From Stentor coeruleus (lineage: Eukaryota; Ciliophora; Heterotrichea; Heterotrichida; Stentoridae), in the NCBI GenBank assembly GCA_001970955.1, contig MPUH01001081.1, positions 1-24,551 of the forward strand: DNA of 24,551 nucleotides, given 5' to 3'. Both the position numbers and the translations under genes were made by a program. The notes under the pieces are model-generated. The model saw only the letters and a program-made list of their open reading frames with translations, ran no database searches and was not told the DNA's origin. Of the stretch, positions 8,216 to 17,545 are shown piece after piece (position 1 is the first letter of the stretch; every line of letters begins with the position of its first letter).

Positions 8216-10555
8216 TTATTTGCTCTTTCTGACACTGAAAAAGCCTTCTCGAGTTGAAGTTGGTGTTAAATAAGCACTATCTATCTTACTTTTGCTAACT
8301 TCATAAAAGTCGTCAATATAATCATGTATATCCCTTGGTCTAGGCAATATTCTTAACGGAGATCCACTAGTAATCCTACTACTTCTGGACGAGCTCATAG
8401 CTGATTCTTTGAAACTTACTTTAAAATTAGATGATGCAGTTGGTGATGGAATAGGGGAAAAGTCTTTAAAACTTATTTTCTCCATAGATCTTTGTGCACT
8501 TAAAGTTCCTGAACCTTTTGGTCTTAGTCTCGGCCTTCCAGCTCTTTTAATCCTCTTCCAGAAAGTTTCCCATTTTCTATATAATCCTTACACATAAGCT
8601 CTAGCCATTTTCCTAGTTTCCATCCTCCTTAATATATGTTTAGCTTTCATTATCCTTATAATAATATTCTGCCTACGCCTTTCAATCATTTCTCTAATAC
8701 TCATAAAAAAATGCATTTTGTGGTTTCTAAATACCCTTGGTACCGCTTTGTATAATACTCCTAAGATTTTTTTAGCACCTAAAGCATTATTTCCTATTGA
8801 TTTAACCCTTGTTATAGCAATATTCTTTTGTCTTTTATAGTATTTATTTATAGGGTTTTCAAGTTTGTGTAAGAATTTCAGAGCTTTTCTATGCTGGGTG
8901 TGGCTTTTGTGTTCAGATTTTTTTTTAATTGTGTGGAAAGTTGAGAAAAGCTTGAGGAATTTTTTGGTTTCTAATAAACGGAATATGAACCTTAAAGAGT
9001 TTTTATAAGCTTGAGTGTCATAAGGGATTGTGTTAGGAGAAGCTTCAATGATAGCTAAAAAAGATATGAGTTTGTTTTTTAAAGCTAAAGTGTTGAGGAA
9101 GTCCAGCTTTTGTGTAAATTCCTCGCCTAGTTGAGCAGGTTTCTGGTTTTTCTGTGACCTGAGGGTTTGTTTTTTATGTCCCCGAGCCAATCCTTGGGGT
9201 TTTTTAACTTCTTTGTTTTCATTTTCTTCTTTATCTTCATTTTCTTCTTTATCCTCGCTTTCTTCTTTTATGCTCTTAAGTGCATATTCTTTAAGACTTT
9301 TATTATGCTTTTGTATCACTCCATGCACAGTTCCAGCTGCTTTGAATTTTTTATTAGACTTACTCTCATTTACTGCTTTAGCCAATTTAAACATCGACAA
9401 AATTTTAGCCCGATGATGATTTTTCCCTATATGCTGGATGAGTTTTTCCATATACAATGCAGCTTTTACAGGTGGGCAGGATCTTGGAGATTTCTCAGAT
9501 CTTAATACTCTATGTTTATTCTGTCTTATCCCTGTATTAAATCTCTCATTACTTTCTTTGCTAATACTTGATGAAGGTTCATTAAGATTATCATCAGAAA
9601 TCGCTGTACCAAAAGTATCAAATCTTTTCATAGTCTCAGCTGTATTACGACGGCTTTCAATTCTTGTAAAAACATCACTAAATGGGTTTGCTTGAGGATT
9701 CTCAGAATAATTACTTAGAGATGGACGTGATAGTTCTGAAGGAGTTGGGCTGTGTTTACGTATTGGATGTCTTTTTTTCCATAGTTCTTTATCTTTTTCA
9801 TCAAAACTAGGCCTTCGGATTTTTATATCTTCGGATATTAGGATTGCTGATTTGGTTGAGTTCCTTCGCAAATCACTACGACTTGATGAAGGGCTTTTTG
9901 AATAGTAGAAGAGAGGGTCGAAGCCGTTTTTTTNCACATCTTCGGATATTAGGATTGCTGATTTGGTTGAGTTCCTTCGGAAATCACTACGACTTGATGA
10001 AGGGCTTTTTGAATAGTAGAAGAGAGGGTCGAAGCCGTTTTTTTGGATTTTTTTTAAGAGGATTTGGATGAGGTTTTTTATTGCTGATAGTTTGTGGCCT
10101 TCTTTGAATAAAGATTGTCTGAATTTATTAAAGTACTTTGTTAGGTTTTTAGTAAAAGTTTTGAGGGCAGATTTCAAAATGTGCTTTTTTAGAGTGATTG
10201 AAGTGGCTTTGGATTGATTTTTTAGGGATTGTTCACTTGTATTCTTACTTTCGACTGGAAGAGGTGAAATACTTCTGTTTCTAACAATTGTTTTCTTGGT
10301 ATATCTAGTTGTTTTATGGACAATATCCCCGTGCTTAGAAACATTAGGTGCTTCTTGGATAAAAGCTTCAGTTCTTTCAATTGATTTCCTTGGTTGTTTG
10401 AAATTCACAGGACTTTTGCTCCTGTATTTGTCATTCAGTAAGTCTTGCATTACCCCGAATGCCCATCTCATTAATAAATCAGTCTTACTTCCAACACATC
10501 TCTTAAGTGTTAAGACTAGAATAGAAGACATAGGTTGATTTGCCATATCCTGCAT
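8216..10555 (-). CDS. Large basic protein of unknown function; two exons, contains an assembly gap
   Basis: Exons 8592-10555 and 8216-8576 join across a 15-nt intron (phase 2) to give about 774 residues, or about 737 if the duplication around the N at 9934 is an artefact. The protein is Lys/Arg/Ser-rich. It has an N-terminal helical stretch (LKRCVGSKTDLLMRWAFGVM), several basic helical stretches with recurring aromatic and lysine residues, an acidic low-complexity stretch encoded near 9213-9260 (repeated K-E-E-N/S-E-D), and a final Ser/Pro-rich 90 residues. I do not recognise the family. The scattered short helices with W/F and K/R faintly recall centrin-binding Sfi1-type repeats, but the spacing does not repeat clearly. 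The start is uncertain: methionines at residues 1, 4 and 9 are all possible. Confidence 0.78.
8577..8591 (-). other. 15-nt spliceosomal intron, phase 2
   Basis: The minus strand reads GTAAGGATTATATAG. It contains an in-frame TAA. Removing it joins ...KMARAYV to KWETFWKRIKRAGRPR and runs into a further 119 open codons. Confidence 0.9.
9827..10044. repeat. 107-bp direct repeat flanking a single-N gap (probable assembly artefact)
   Basis: Copies at 9827-9933 and 9938-10044 differ at one base (C at 9869, G at 9980) and are separated by N (9934) plus CAC. The offset is 111 nt, so the reading frame of the surrounding gene stays open with a duplicated 37-residue block. It is best read as overlapping contig ends placed side by side; a true tandem duplication cannot be excluded. 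Confidence 0.85.
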
Positions 10556-11098
10556 ATCAAATATATGTCAAAATCTGAATAGAATTTGTGGATAGAGGAA
10601 ATTGATTAAGTGAAATTTTGTTGGGAGATAAAAAAGATTTTAATAAATCAGCTAAAAACTATTTAAACAGATTAGTAATATTGAATATCAGAATTATAGA
10701 TGAAATAGGCATTTTGAATAAAAAATTAACACAGAGATTATTTTTAATGGAGAAAAAATTGGAAGAGTTGTCGCTTGATTGAAATATAAGTTGCATTATT
10801 AATAAGCGTAATATTATGAAAAATAACTTCAAGAAAAGCTATAAATCATAATATAATTAGCAAGGGCTGGACAATAGTCAAGCGATAATTCCTAACTAAT
10901 ACTAATAAATCATAATACATGCAGAAATACACTTTAAAAAAGGTGATTGAAGCAAAAATATTATACCTTAAGCATTGATAAACTAAAGAATTAATAAATA
11001 CTTAAATCTTATCAAGTAAATTATTTGATAATAGATGCTGATTATATAAACTACTTTTATAAGATTTATACTATGAGAATTCAGACCAATAAAAAAAT
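10556..11098. other. Intergenic region holding one copy of a 55-bp dispersed element
   Basis: This is the spacer between two minus-strand genes. Apart from the 55-bp element at 10856-10910, it contains an 8-bp inverted pair TCGCTTGA (10771-10778) / TCAAGCGA (10878-10885). No coding signal was seen. Confidence 0.6.
10856..10910. repeat. 55-bp dispersed intergenic element, copy A
   Basis: It matches 20715-20769 in 47 of 55 positions in the same orientation, without gaps. The core is caatagtcaag, then gataattcctaactaat. All eight differences are transitions. Function unknown: possible small RNA, regulatory element or remnant of a mobile repeat. Confidence 0.75.
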
Positions 11099-11860
11099 TT
11101 AGCTTGATTTTTTATTTTTTTCTAGTGAGGCTTCTACGCTTTGAACTTTGCTTAAGTCACTCAAGACAAGCTTTCTTAAATCCGCAATGCTGGCTCTTTG
11201 CATTTCCATCACAGCGACTATATCGTCTAGTTTTTCTTGAGGTACACTAATGCTTTTTATTTCATTCATATTAGAAGGGTCTAGCTTATCGATTTTATTT
11301 TTAATCTCAAGTTTCTTTTTAATCTGATCCTGCTTAGCAACAATCCTCATTTCCAACCCTGAATCTTTAATCAAAGCATTTCTACTCTCCAAATATCTTT
11401 CCAACTTATACCTAGTCATGCACAGTTTTTCCATAAGCCTACTCTGCCCTTCAGTAATCTGTCTGATTCTTTCAGGATATTTTATATAAAAATCATTTTG
11501 TATATCTTGTAAGCTAGATTCACAAATATCAAATTTTTCTAAATAAAATTCGATTGTATTTGAGTCAGATCTCAATCTTTCATAAAGCTTTTCACATGAA
11601 TTTATCTGCCAAGGGTAAAGTCTATTTGGGTCAGGGTTTTTATTAAGAGCTTCTAAATGAAGTGCAGGATCCATCATGATTGATTCACCTTTATCGTTTA
11701 TCTGATTACGATTATTTTGAAGTGCACGAACATCAGCACCGCGAGAGGCAAAGTTGTAGAGCATTGCTTTAAACTTGTTGTTTGGATTACCTTCAGTCAT
11801 TAGACTGGCAATTTGAACAAGTTCTGCATGTAGCTCGGCTTCTGGGTTATTCATTTGCAT
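11099..11860 (-). CDS. NUP54: Nup54-like alpha-helical nucleoporin domain protein
   Basis: The 253-residue protein is almost entirely helical. Residues 60-100 include LEALNKNPDPNRLYPWQI, followed by KLYERLRS and a long predicted coiled coil to the end. This order (helix, NPDP-type segment with a following P, then three helical stretches) matches my recollection of the C-terminal domain of Nup54/Nup57 of the nuclear pore central channel, where it pairs with Nup62 and Nup58. No FG repeats are present in the protein or just upstream, whereas family members usually carry an FG-rich N-terminal half. The start ATG at 11860 is the first in frame. The assignment rests on motif layout only; it could be an unrelated coiled-coil protein. 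Confidence 0.55.
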   Translation of the reverse strand: MQMNNPEAELHAELVQIASLMTEGNPNNKFKAMLYNFASRGADVRALQNNRNQINDKGESIMMDPALHLEALNKNPDPNRLYPWQINSCEKLYERLRSDSNTIEFYLEKFDICESSLQDIQNDFYIKYPERIRQITEGQSRLMEKLCMTRYKLERYLESRNALIKDSGLEMRIVAKQDQIKKKLEIKNKIDKLDPSNMNEIKSISVPQEKLDDIVAVMEMQRASIADLRKLVLSDLSKVQSVEASLEKNKKSS

Positions 11861-12439
11861 TTTTATATGCTGTGGAATTTAGATTAGGATTTTAAGGTTT
11901 TAGATTTGAATGTGATATGGAAAACTAAGCATTTTTTGAAGAGGATTTTGTTGGAACTATTGTGAATATTATTATAAGTTTTTGAGATTTATGGAAATTC
12001 AGCACTGAAAAGTATTTAATCTTTGAAAACTGACTGAAGATGAAATTTGATGTTAAATTTTAATTGTCTTCATTCAATATACCTTTAACCAAATATAGGC
12101 TCTTAATTATATTATAAAAATTAATTATTATGCTATATTTTATTACTTAGCAAATGCTTAATATTTTTTGTCTACATAAAATCAATTTATATAATTCATT
12201 TAAAGAATATCTTTAATAGCTAGACAGCTTGAATAGTTGGCTTTAACTTTTGACATATAATGATATATAGATTTTAGCATCCTTTATTTGTCCCCCAAAA
12301 ATTCATTTTAATTCCTTAAATTTCTCTATTCATTCTTTACCAACCTATTGAAAACCTAGTTTCCACAGCCGATTTCAGTTTCAGTACTTGGATAATTACT
12401 TGATTTGATGAAAAAAATACTATTCCCAAATCTTTTAAG
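11861..12439. other. Intergenic region, no gene seen
   Basis: This is the 5' flank of the Nup54-like gene. The first 150 bases are G-rich and C-poor on the plus strand, then the sequence is plain A/T-rich down to the end of the kinase pseudogene. No RNA or repeat was found. Confidence 0.55.
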
Positions 12440-13190
12440 TTAAGAGTTTACAAGAATCTCGTTGGCTGTAAGTCTCCCTTCCGTGTTCAAAACGAGCATT
12501 TTCATAATAGACTCTTTATGCTAAAGGGGCACAAAGTTAAGATTCTGCAACGCCCTCAAGCATTTTCTTGTGGCACTCTTTATCAAAAAAAAAACTCGCA
12601 TAGCATTCCAAAAGCATAACTTTACAAACCCAAATATCTACTGGAAACCTAAATATCCTTCTTTTTTTAAATAATTTCTGAAGCCATATAGTTTGATTTT
12701 TCCTTATTTTATATTATATTTTTTACAAAGCTTGGTGTACACAGAAAATCTTAGTTTTTACATCTTTAGCTATACAAGTTGAAAACCCAAAATCAATAAT
12801 CTTTAGGTTGTTAAATTATTCAAAAACACATTTTCAAGTTTTATATCTCTATGAGTGGCGTTATGAAAATATTCTAAAGCTTAGAAAAGATGATAGAAAA
12901 TTTTACATTCATTACTTTCTGCAATTCGTTATTTAGGGAACTTTTAATATATCTTTAAGTTAAAGCTGCTTATGAATACTAAATTAAGATATAGATGATC
13001 TTCAGTGTCGATGCTTGATGTATTTTAAGATACTGCTATGGGCTAATTTTTTAAGGATTTTGATTTCCTATTAGCATTGCGAAGTCTACTTGAGTCTTAG
13101 AACTTAGCTTTGTCATAGATTTTTATAGATACTTTTCAATTTTGAGATTTGCAGATTGCATATTTATTACAGCATATGCCCTTTGTAAAT
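12440..13190 (-). pseudogene. Decayed serine/threonine protein kinase gene (CAMK/SNF1-like)
   Basis: On the minus strand, in successive frames, the kinase subdomains appear in order. These are RAYAVINMQ (glycine loop, near 13182), KVSIKIYDKAKF (VAIK lysine codon at 13121-13123), ILKKLAHSSIL, EDHLYLNLV, ALEYFHNATHRDIKLENVFL (HRD at 12845-12853), KIIDFGFST (DFG at 12786-12794), a shifted CTPSF, YMASEI, FPVDIW, DKECHKKMLEGVAE and KMLVLNTEGRLTANEILVNS, then TAA (12440-12442). Several frame changes and stops separate these blocks: HRD and DFG are 59 nt apart, so one base is missing, and stops follow AKF and precede HKES. The order, spacing and RLTANEIL ending fit a CAMK-type kinase. An upstream piece near 13330-13500 may be its N-terminus. 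Confidence 0.88.
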
Positions 13191-13959
13191 TTTTTTGCCA
13201 AGGAAAAATAGTTTTGGATACTATGTCAGGACTTTCGGAAACTAGAGGCCTAGTGATTAATTAAACTTAGAGATTTGAATTCTTTTGGTTTAGAAGATTA
13301 GCAATCATTGAACTAATTAATAATATATATAATATCGCAATACCTTATGCACCCAATTTTACTTTTTTCAAATCAAATTCAGTGATATTACATTTTTTAT
13401 CATCAAACCAAAGAATCCTGGCTTATCTTCTTCTGTATTGATTTCCATAAGATTTAGTGCAGAATTATAAACTTCTAAGATTTATTTATGAGAATAAACA
13501 AACAATAATCTTTGTTTATTTCAATTATTAGCAATTTATTTGTGCAGATAGCGGCTTGAATATAAAATTTGCTGAGCTTAGACGCTTTCTACGAAGCATA
13601 ACTTTGAAATTAGATTTTAAAAAGTGTTAATTGAATTCCTTGTCCTAGATTAAATGAAAAAATCTGTTTGGAGGCGATAGGATTAGGCTTTTTTTAATTT
13701 TATAGCAAAGTAAGCTTTCTATTCTTTGAGACATAGATATGAATACTATTTTAGATTCTAAATTGCTTCTTTCATTATTATATTAAAACTATTAAAATCC
13801 ACTATATTTTAAAACTATCAATTCTAACTTAAGTGCGAAAATTGCTAATTTGCAAAGGACACTTAAAGGTGAAGTTTAAAAAAATATCAGAAAAATACGT
13901 GAATCCTTCTGAATGATTGGCTAAATCACAGTTAAATACTTGCGCTTCTGAAAAAAATA
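13191..13959. other. Intergenic region between the kinase pseudogene and SUA5
   Basis: Some short minus-strand frames around 13330-13500 (for example EFDLKKVKLGA and NLMEINTEED) may be the eroded N-terminal part of the kinase pseudogene. Nothing else is evident. The last 100 bases are the 5' flank of SUA5; no promoter motif is recognisable. Confidence 0.45.
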
Positions 13960-15009
13960 ATGGCAATAATCTGCAACGATTTAGAAGAGTGTGCTCAGCA
14001 TATCCAACAAGGTAATCTTGTAGCATTTCCCACAGAGACTGTATATGGTCTAGGGGCAAATGCTCTAGATGTTTCAGCGGTTTACAAGATTTTTGAAGCT
14101 AAAAAGCGTCCTTTAACAGATCCTGTAATAGTCCATGTGAGTTCTTTGAATCAAGCTTTAGGGCTTACTTGTGAAGAAGATGAGGATATATTAAGGATTT
14201 TTTCATACTTGGCTACATCTTTTTGGCCTGGTCCCTTAACCTTAGTCGTAAAAAGTAGTCCTTTGATTTCACCAGTCCTCACTGCTAACACAGGCTACGT
14301 CGGGCTCCGACATCCAAATCATCCAATAGCCAGAGAACTTATAGAAAAGTCAGGCTTGCCCATCGCAGCCCCAAGCGCTAACCTTTTTTCACATGTTTCA
14401 CCTACTTCGGCTTCACATGTGATTGATGACTTTGCTGATTCTGTTTTCCCAATTAAAGTTATTGATGGGGCTAAATGCGCTTTTGGTATTGAATCAACTG
14501 TCGCTAAGATCATTAAAAAGGACTCAGAGATTGTTGTCCAGATCTTGCGAAGAGGAGGAATATCTGAAGTTGCATTAAGGGAAAAACTTACTGATCAGGC
14601 CCGAGTGGAACATAGACAAAATTATTCAGGAGTAGAAGTACAGCAAGAAGCACCAGGACAGATGATTAAACATTACTCACCTCGTATAGAAACATATTTG
14701 CTAGATGTTGGTGAAGGTAAAGAGGAAATTGCTAGAATTGAAGAAAGTGTGGTGATTGGATTTAATTATCAACATGAAAACAAATGTAAAGCTCTGAAAA
14801 TGTTGTCAATGAGTGGGAGTTGTGAAGAAGCTATAAATAATTTGTATGAATGTTTGAGGTGGGCTGAAGCACAAGATGGAAAAATTATATTATTGGCTGT
14901 GTATTTATTAGAAGGTCCACATGCTGCAGCTTTGTGGGATAGGATATTCAGATCAACTTCAGGCCGTAGAGTAGTTTTAATCGATGGCAAAATATGCCTT
15001 AAAGCTTAA
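13960..15009 (+). CDS. SUA5: Threonylcarbamoyl-AMP synthase (Sua5/YrdC family)
   Basis: The enzyme makes threonylcarbamoyl-AMP from threonine, bicarbonate and ATP, the first step of t6A37 modification of ANN-decoding tRNAs; KEOPS then transfers the group. The 349-residue product has the full two-domain Sua5 layout. The YrdC domain (about 5-205) has PTETVYGLGANA (24-35), KRPLTDPVIVHV, FWPGPLTLV (89-97), APSANLFSHVSPTSA and GIESTV (176-181). The linker APGQMIKHYSPR (231-242) leads to the C-terminal Sua5 domain, which ends in a long helix and a final strand. Length is normal for eukaryotic or archaeal-type Sua5. The first ATG in frame is used. Its 3' end converges on the next gene with 59 nt between stops. 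It could serve cytosol or mitochondria; no clear targeting peptide is seen. Confidence 0.97.
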   Translation: MAIICNDLEECAQHIQQGNLVAFPTETVYGLGANALDVSAVYKIFEAKKRPLTDPVIVHVSSLNQALGLTCEEDEDILRIFSYLATSFWPGPLTLVVKSSPLISPVLTANTGYVGLRHPNHPIARELIEKSGLPIAAPSANLFSHVSPTSASHVIDDFADSVFPIKVIDGAKCAFGIESTVAKIIKKDSEIVVQILRRGGISEVALREKLTDQARVEHRQNYSGVEVQQEAPGQMIKHYSPRIETYLLDVGEGKEEIARIEESVVIGFNYQHENKCKALKMLSMSGSCEEAINNLYECLRWAEAQDGKIILLAVYLLEGPHAAALWDRIFRSTSGRRVVLIDGKICLKA

Positions 15010-15068
15010 TGTAAATACGCATTACTCATCTTTAACTCTAAATTCAATAAAAAAACTATCTAATTAAA

Positions 15069-16615
15069 TTAACTGTATCCTCCTAAAGGCTGATTATCGC
15101 CAAATATCACATTATAAGCTGATGGAGAACGATAGCTAAGTTTCCCTGCTGCTGGGATTCGTTGTGTCCACTGTGGGGGCAAAGTCTTATAATTTTTCGG
15201 ATCAAGTTCTTGATATGGTATTTCTCCTAAAGAAAACGGAGGCCTCAAAACATCTTCATTATATAAAGCATCTCTACAGCGAACGCAATACTTAAAAGGC
15301 TCGACAATTTTATTATTCTTGTCAACTACAACTTTTGAAGTCATATCTTGATAGCATGTTCTAACTAATTTACCTTCATTTTGATTTAAACAATCTTGAC
15401 AATCTTCAGCCTGAACGCTCACATCATGGGATTGTCCATCAAATTCTTTTTTATCTTCAACTTTCTCATTCTCTTTTTCATCCTCTTCAACGCTTTTTTC
15501 ATCATGAACTTCAGGTTTTTCCCTTTCATGTACTTTAATTTTCTGTTCTTCCTGATCTTTTTTTTGTCCTTTTACCATGACTGTAGGTTCTGTGATTCTC
15601 TTTGCGCTAAGAGTTCCTTGTATATNTGTCCTTTTACCATGACTGTAGGTTCTGTGATTCTCTTTGCGCTAAGAGTTCCTTTAGCTGATATTTTGTTGTT
15701 TGTTCCAAGACATTTTATTGATTTAGCCTTGTTTATAGTTTGAAATTCCTGCTCTTGTTCCTCATTTTCTGAATTATGTTCGCTTTTAAAAACTTTTTCT
15801 TTAAGCAAATCGGGTTTAACTATACTTTTTGACGGTTTGTCTTTATTTTTCGGTAATATCTGCGACCTCTGTTTTAGTTTTATAACCTCTTCAGGTGGTA
15901 GTCTATCTTCATCTTTGCATTTTCTAGGAACAACAGGGGCTTTAGAAATCCTTTGAAGAGCTTTTGTCTCAGCAATTTCATAAACCTGCTGAGTAGAAGG
16001 GTTATTTGATCCTTCATGTGGGGCAATGTTATGAGTTTTCATATAATCTCCATACATTAGCCCTCCATATGTTGGGTTCACATTACCTTGACCATAATTG
16101 GCAAAAACAGGTTTGCCAAAATACGTTTTAAAGCTACTATTGGCCATCCATCTAGTTGTTTGATTGAGTTTTTTTATTCTTTCTTGTTGTCTTTTAGTAC
16201 CTTTCTGTATGTTTTTTGGTGTTGAATATTTTTGAGCTTTAGGTGAATGAGAAAGAGATCTTTGTCTTGGATTAGGACTTTGGCTTGTTTTTTTAGGCTC
16301 TTTATTTGTTACTTGCTCTGGAGACTTTATTTCGTTTTCTATTATTGGCTTTGGTTGAAATGCTGAATTTGGTCTTAAGGAATGAGCTGATGCTGTCATG
16401 TAGGTTTTGAATGCGTCGTGGGCCTCACTCACCCATTCGTAGTTTGCATTTCTGGTTCGAGGCACTTTTGGCTCTTGTGATACATCATTCCAGGCCAGCA
16501 GGGATTTTATAGGTGGGTCTTCTATTCGCTTCATTTTCCCGAAGACTTCGATATGTTCTGATCCATGTCCATTAAAAAGCATTACTTGTTCTCCTATTTC
16601 ACTAGTTGCTTTCAT
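15069..16615 (-). CDS. Unknown basic/acidic low-complexity protein with C-terminal CxxC pairs; split by an assembly gap
   Basis: As given, the frame breaks near 15575-15626, where a 55-bp direct repeat flanks an N. Counting one copy (62 nt fewer) gives 1485 nt, an uninterrupted 494-codon frame, so I annotate one gene. The N-terminal third is neutral and contains NGHGSEHIEVFGKMKRIEDPP; the middle is Lys/Ser/Pro-rich; residues around 340-390 are highly charged (E, K, D). The C-terminal part has CQDC, CYQD and YCVRC, arranged as CxxC...C...CxxC and possibly binding zinc, and ends with a conserved-looking GDNQPLGGYS. I do not recognise the family. The stop is 59 nt from the convergent SUA5 stop. 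Confidence 0.8.
15565..15681. repeat. 55-bp direct repeat flanking a single-N gap (probable assembly artefact)
   Basis: Identical copies lie at 15565-15619 and 15627-15681, separated by gtatat plus N at 15626. The 62-nt offset shifts the frame of the surrounding gene; removing one copy and the gap restores it exactly. Confidence 0.93.
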
Positions 16616-17545
16616 TTATATTTTTTGAATTTTTATCTTAAATTATGTTATTATTGAAATTGAAAGAGNCTATTGAAATTAGAGAGTTAGGGTTAAGATT
16701 TGGAGGGAGGAGTTTTGAAGGTGAAAACTAGTGTGGTTAGATGATTTTTGAGAAAGGATTGGAAGATGATTATTTTTTTTAGGAGAAAATATACGGTTTT
16801 AATGAAGTTTTCGGTGTGAAGGGTTATATATATTTATAATGATTTGGCAAATTTGATAATAGGAAAATTTATAGTTGGGAAATTATTGAGGCTATTTCGA
16901 TATTTGCTTTTAATCTTGTGAATCCTTGTTCCGTTTCATCTAATTACTTTTTCTGTACAATATATAATAAAGTCTAAACTTATTGAAAGTTTAAAATTAT
17001 AATAGCTGGCAAATGTATGCTTAACTTTTATCTTAAATTCTCATTATCATTCAAAAAAATTATTCTCATAGTACTTTATAATCTTATTTTTAATTTGGTA
17101 TCCTTTAGTGAAAATGTATATTTTACTATTAAAACCATATCCAGAATAAGCATCTTCCTTAATTACATATAAGCATATTATATCTTTACACTAACAATAC
17201 TAAAAATCTTATTTATATAATCTCCAATTAAAAATTACAAAATAAAATACTTTCAGTATTAAAAAATCTTGCAAGACTTCTTTAAAACATATTAGATACA
17301 CAATCTCTCAATCTCAAACAAATTTTATTATCTTCCATTATGCTTTTATAAACAAATTTCTTCATTTTCCAAAGTGAAAAAAAAATTCTATCAAGCTAAC
17401 CAAAACTAAATCTACTTTCAAAAAAGCATTATAACCAAGCCAACTTCAAAATCTCATACCAGCAATTATCAATCTCTAACTTAAACCAAACCTAAAATCT
17501 TTAAAAATCATATCGAAAACAAATATATAAATATCATAAATCTAA
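16616..17545. other. Divergent intergenic region with a skew switch and an N gap
   Basis: This spacer is 5' to both the minus-strand gene on its left and the TTLL gene on its right. The left part is G-rich and C-poor on the plus strand, the right part C-rich and G-poor (about 39 C and 8 G in 17341-17520). The sense strand of each flanking gene is therefore C-biased. The N at 16669 sits between two copies of TATTGAAATT (16652-16661 and 16671-16680). No further gene, TATA-like motif or repeat was identified. Confidence 0.6.

Noticed and set aside
9167..9505. Phe/Ile/Ser-rich plus-strand frames opposite the large basic protein
   Set aside because: They are the antisense of Lys/Glu-rich coding sequence; their composition is a mirror artefact.
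8592..10555. Sfi1-type centrin-binding repeats in the large basic protein
   Set aside because: A few W/F plus K/R helices occur, but no regular spacing or repeated consensus could be seen, so I did not name the family.
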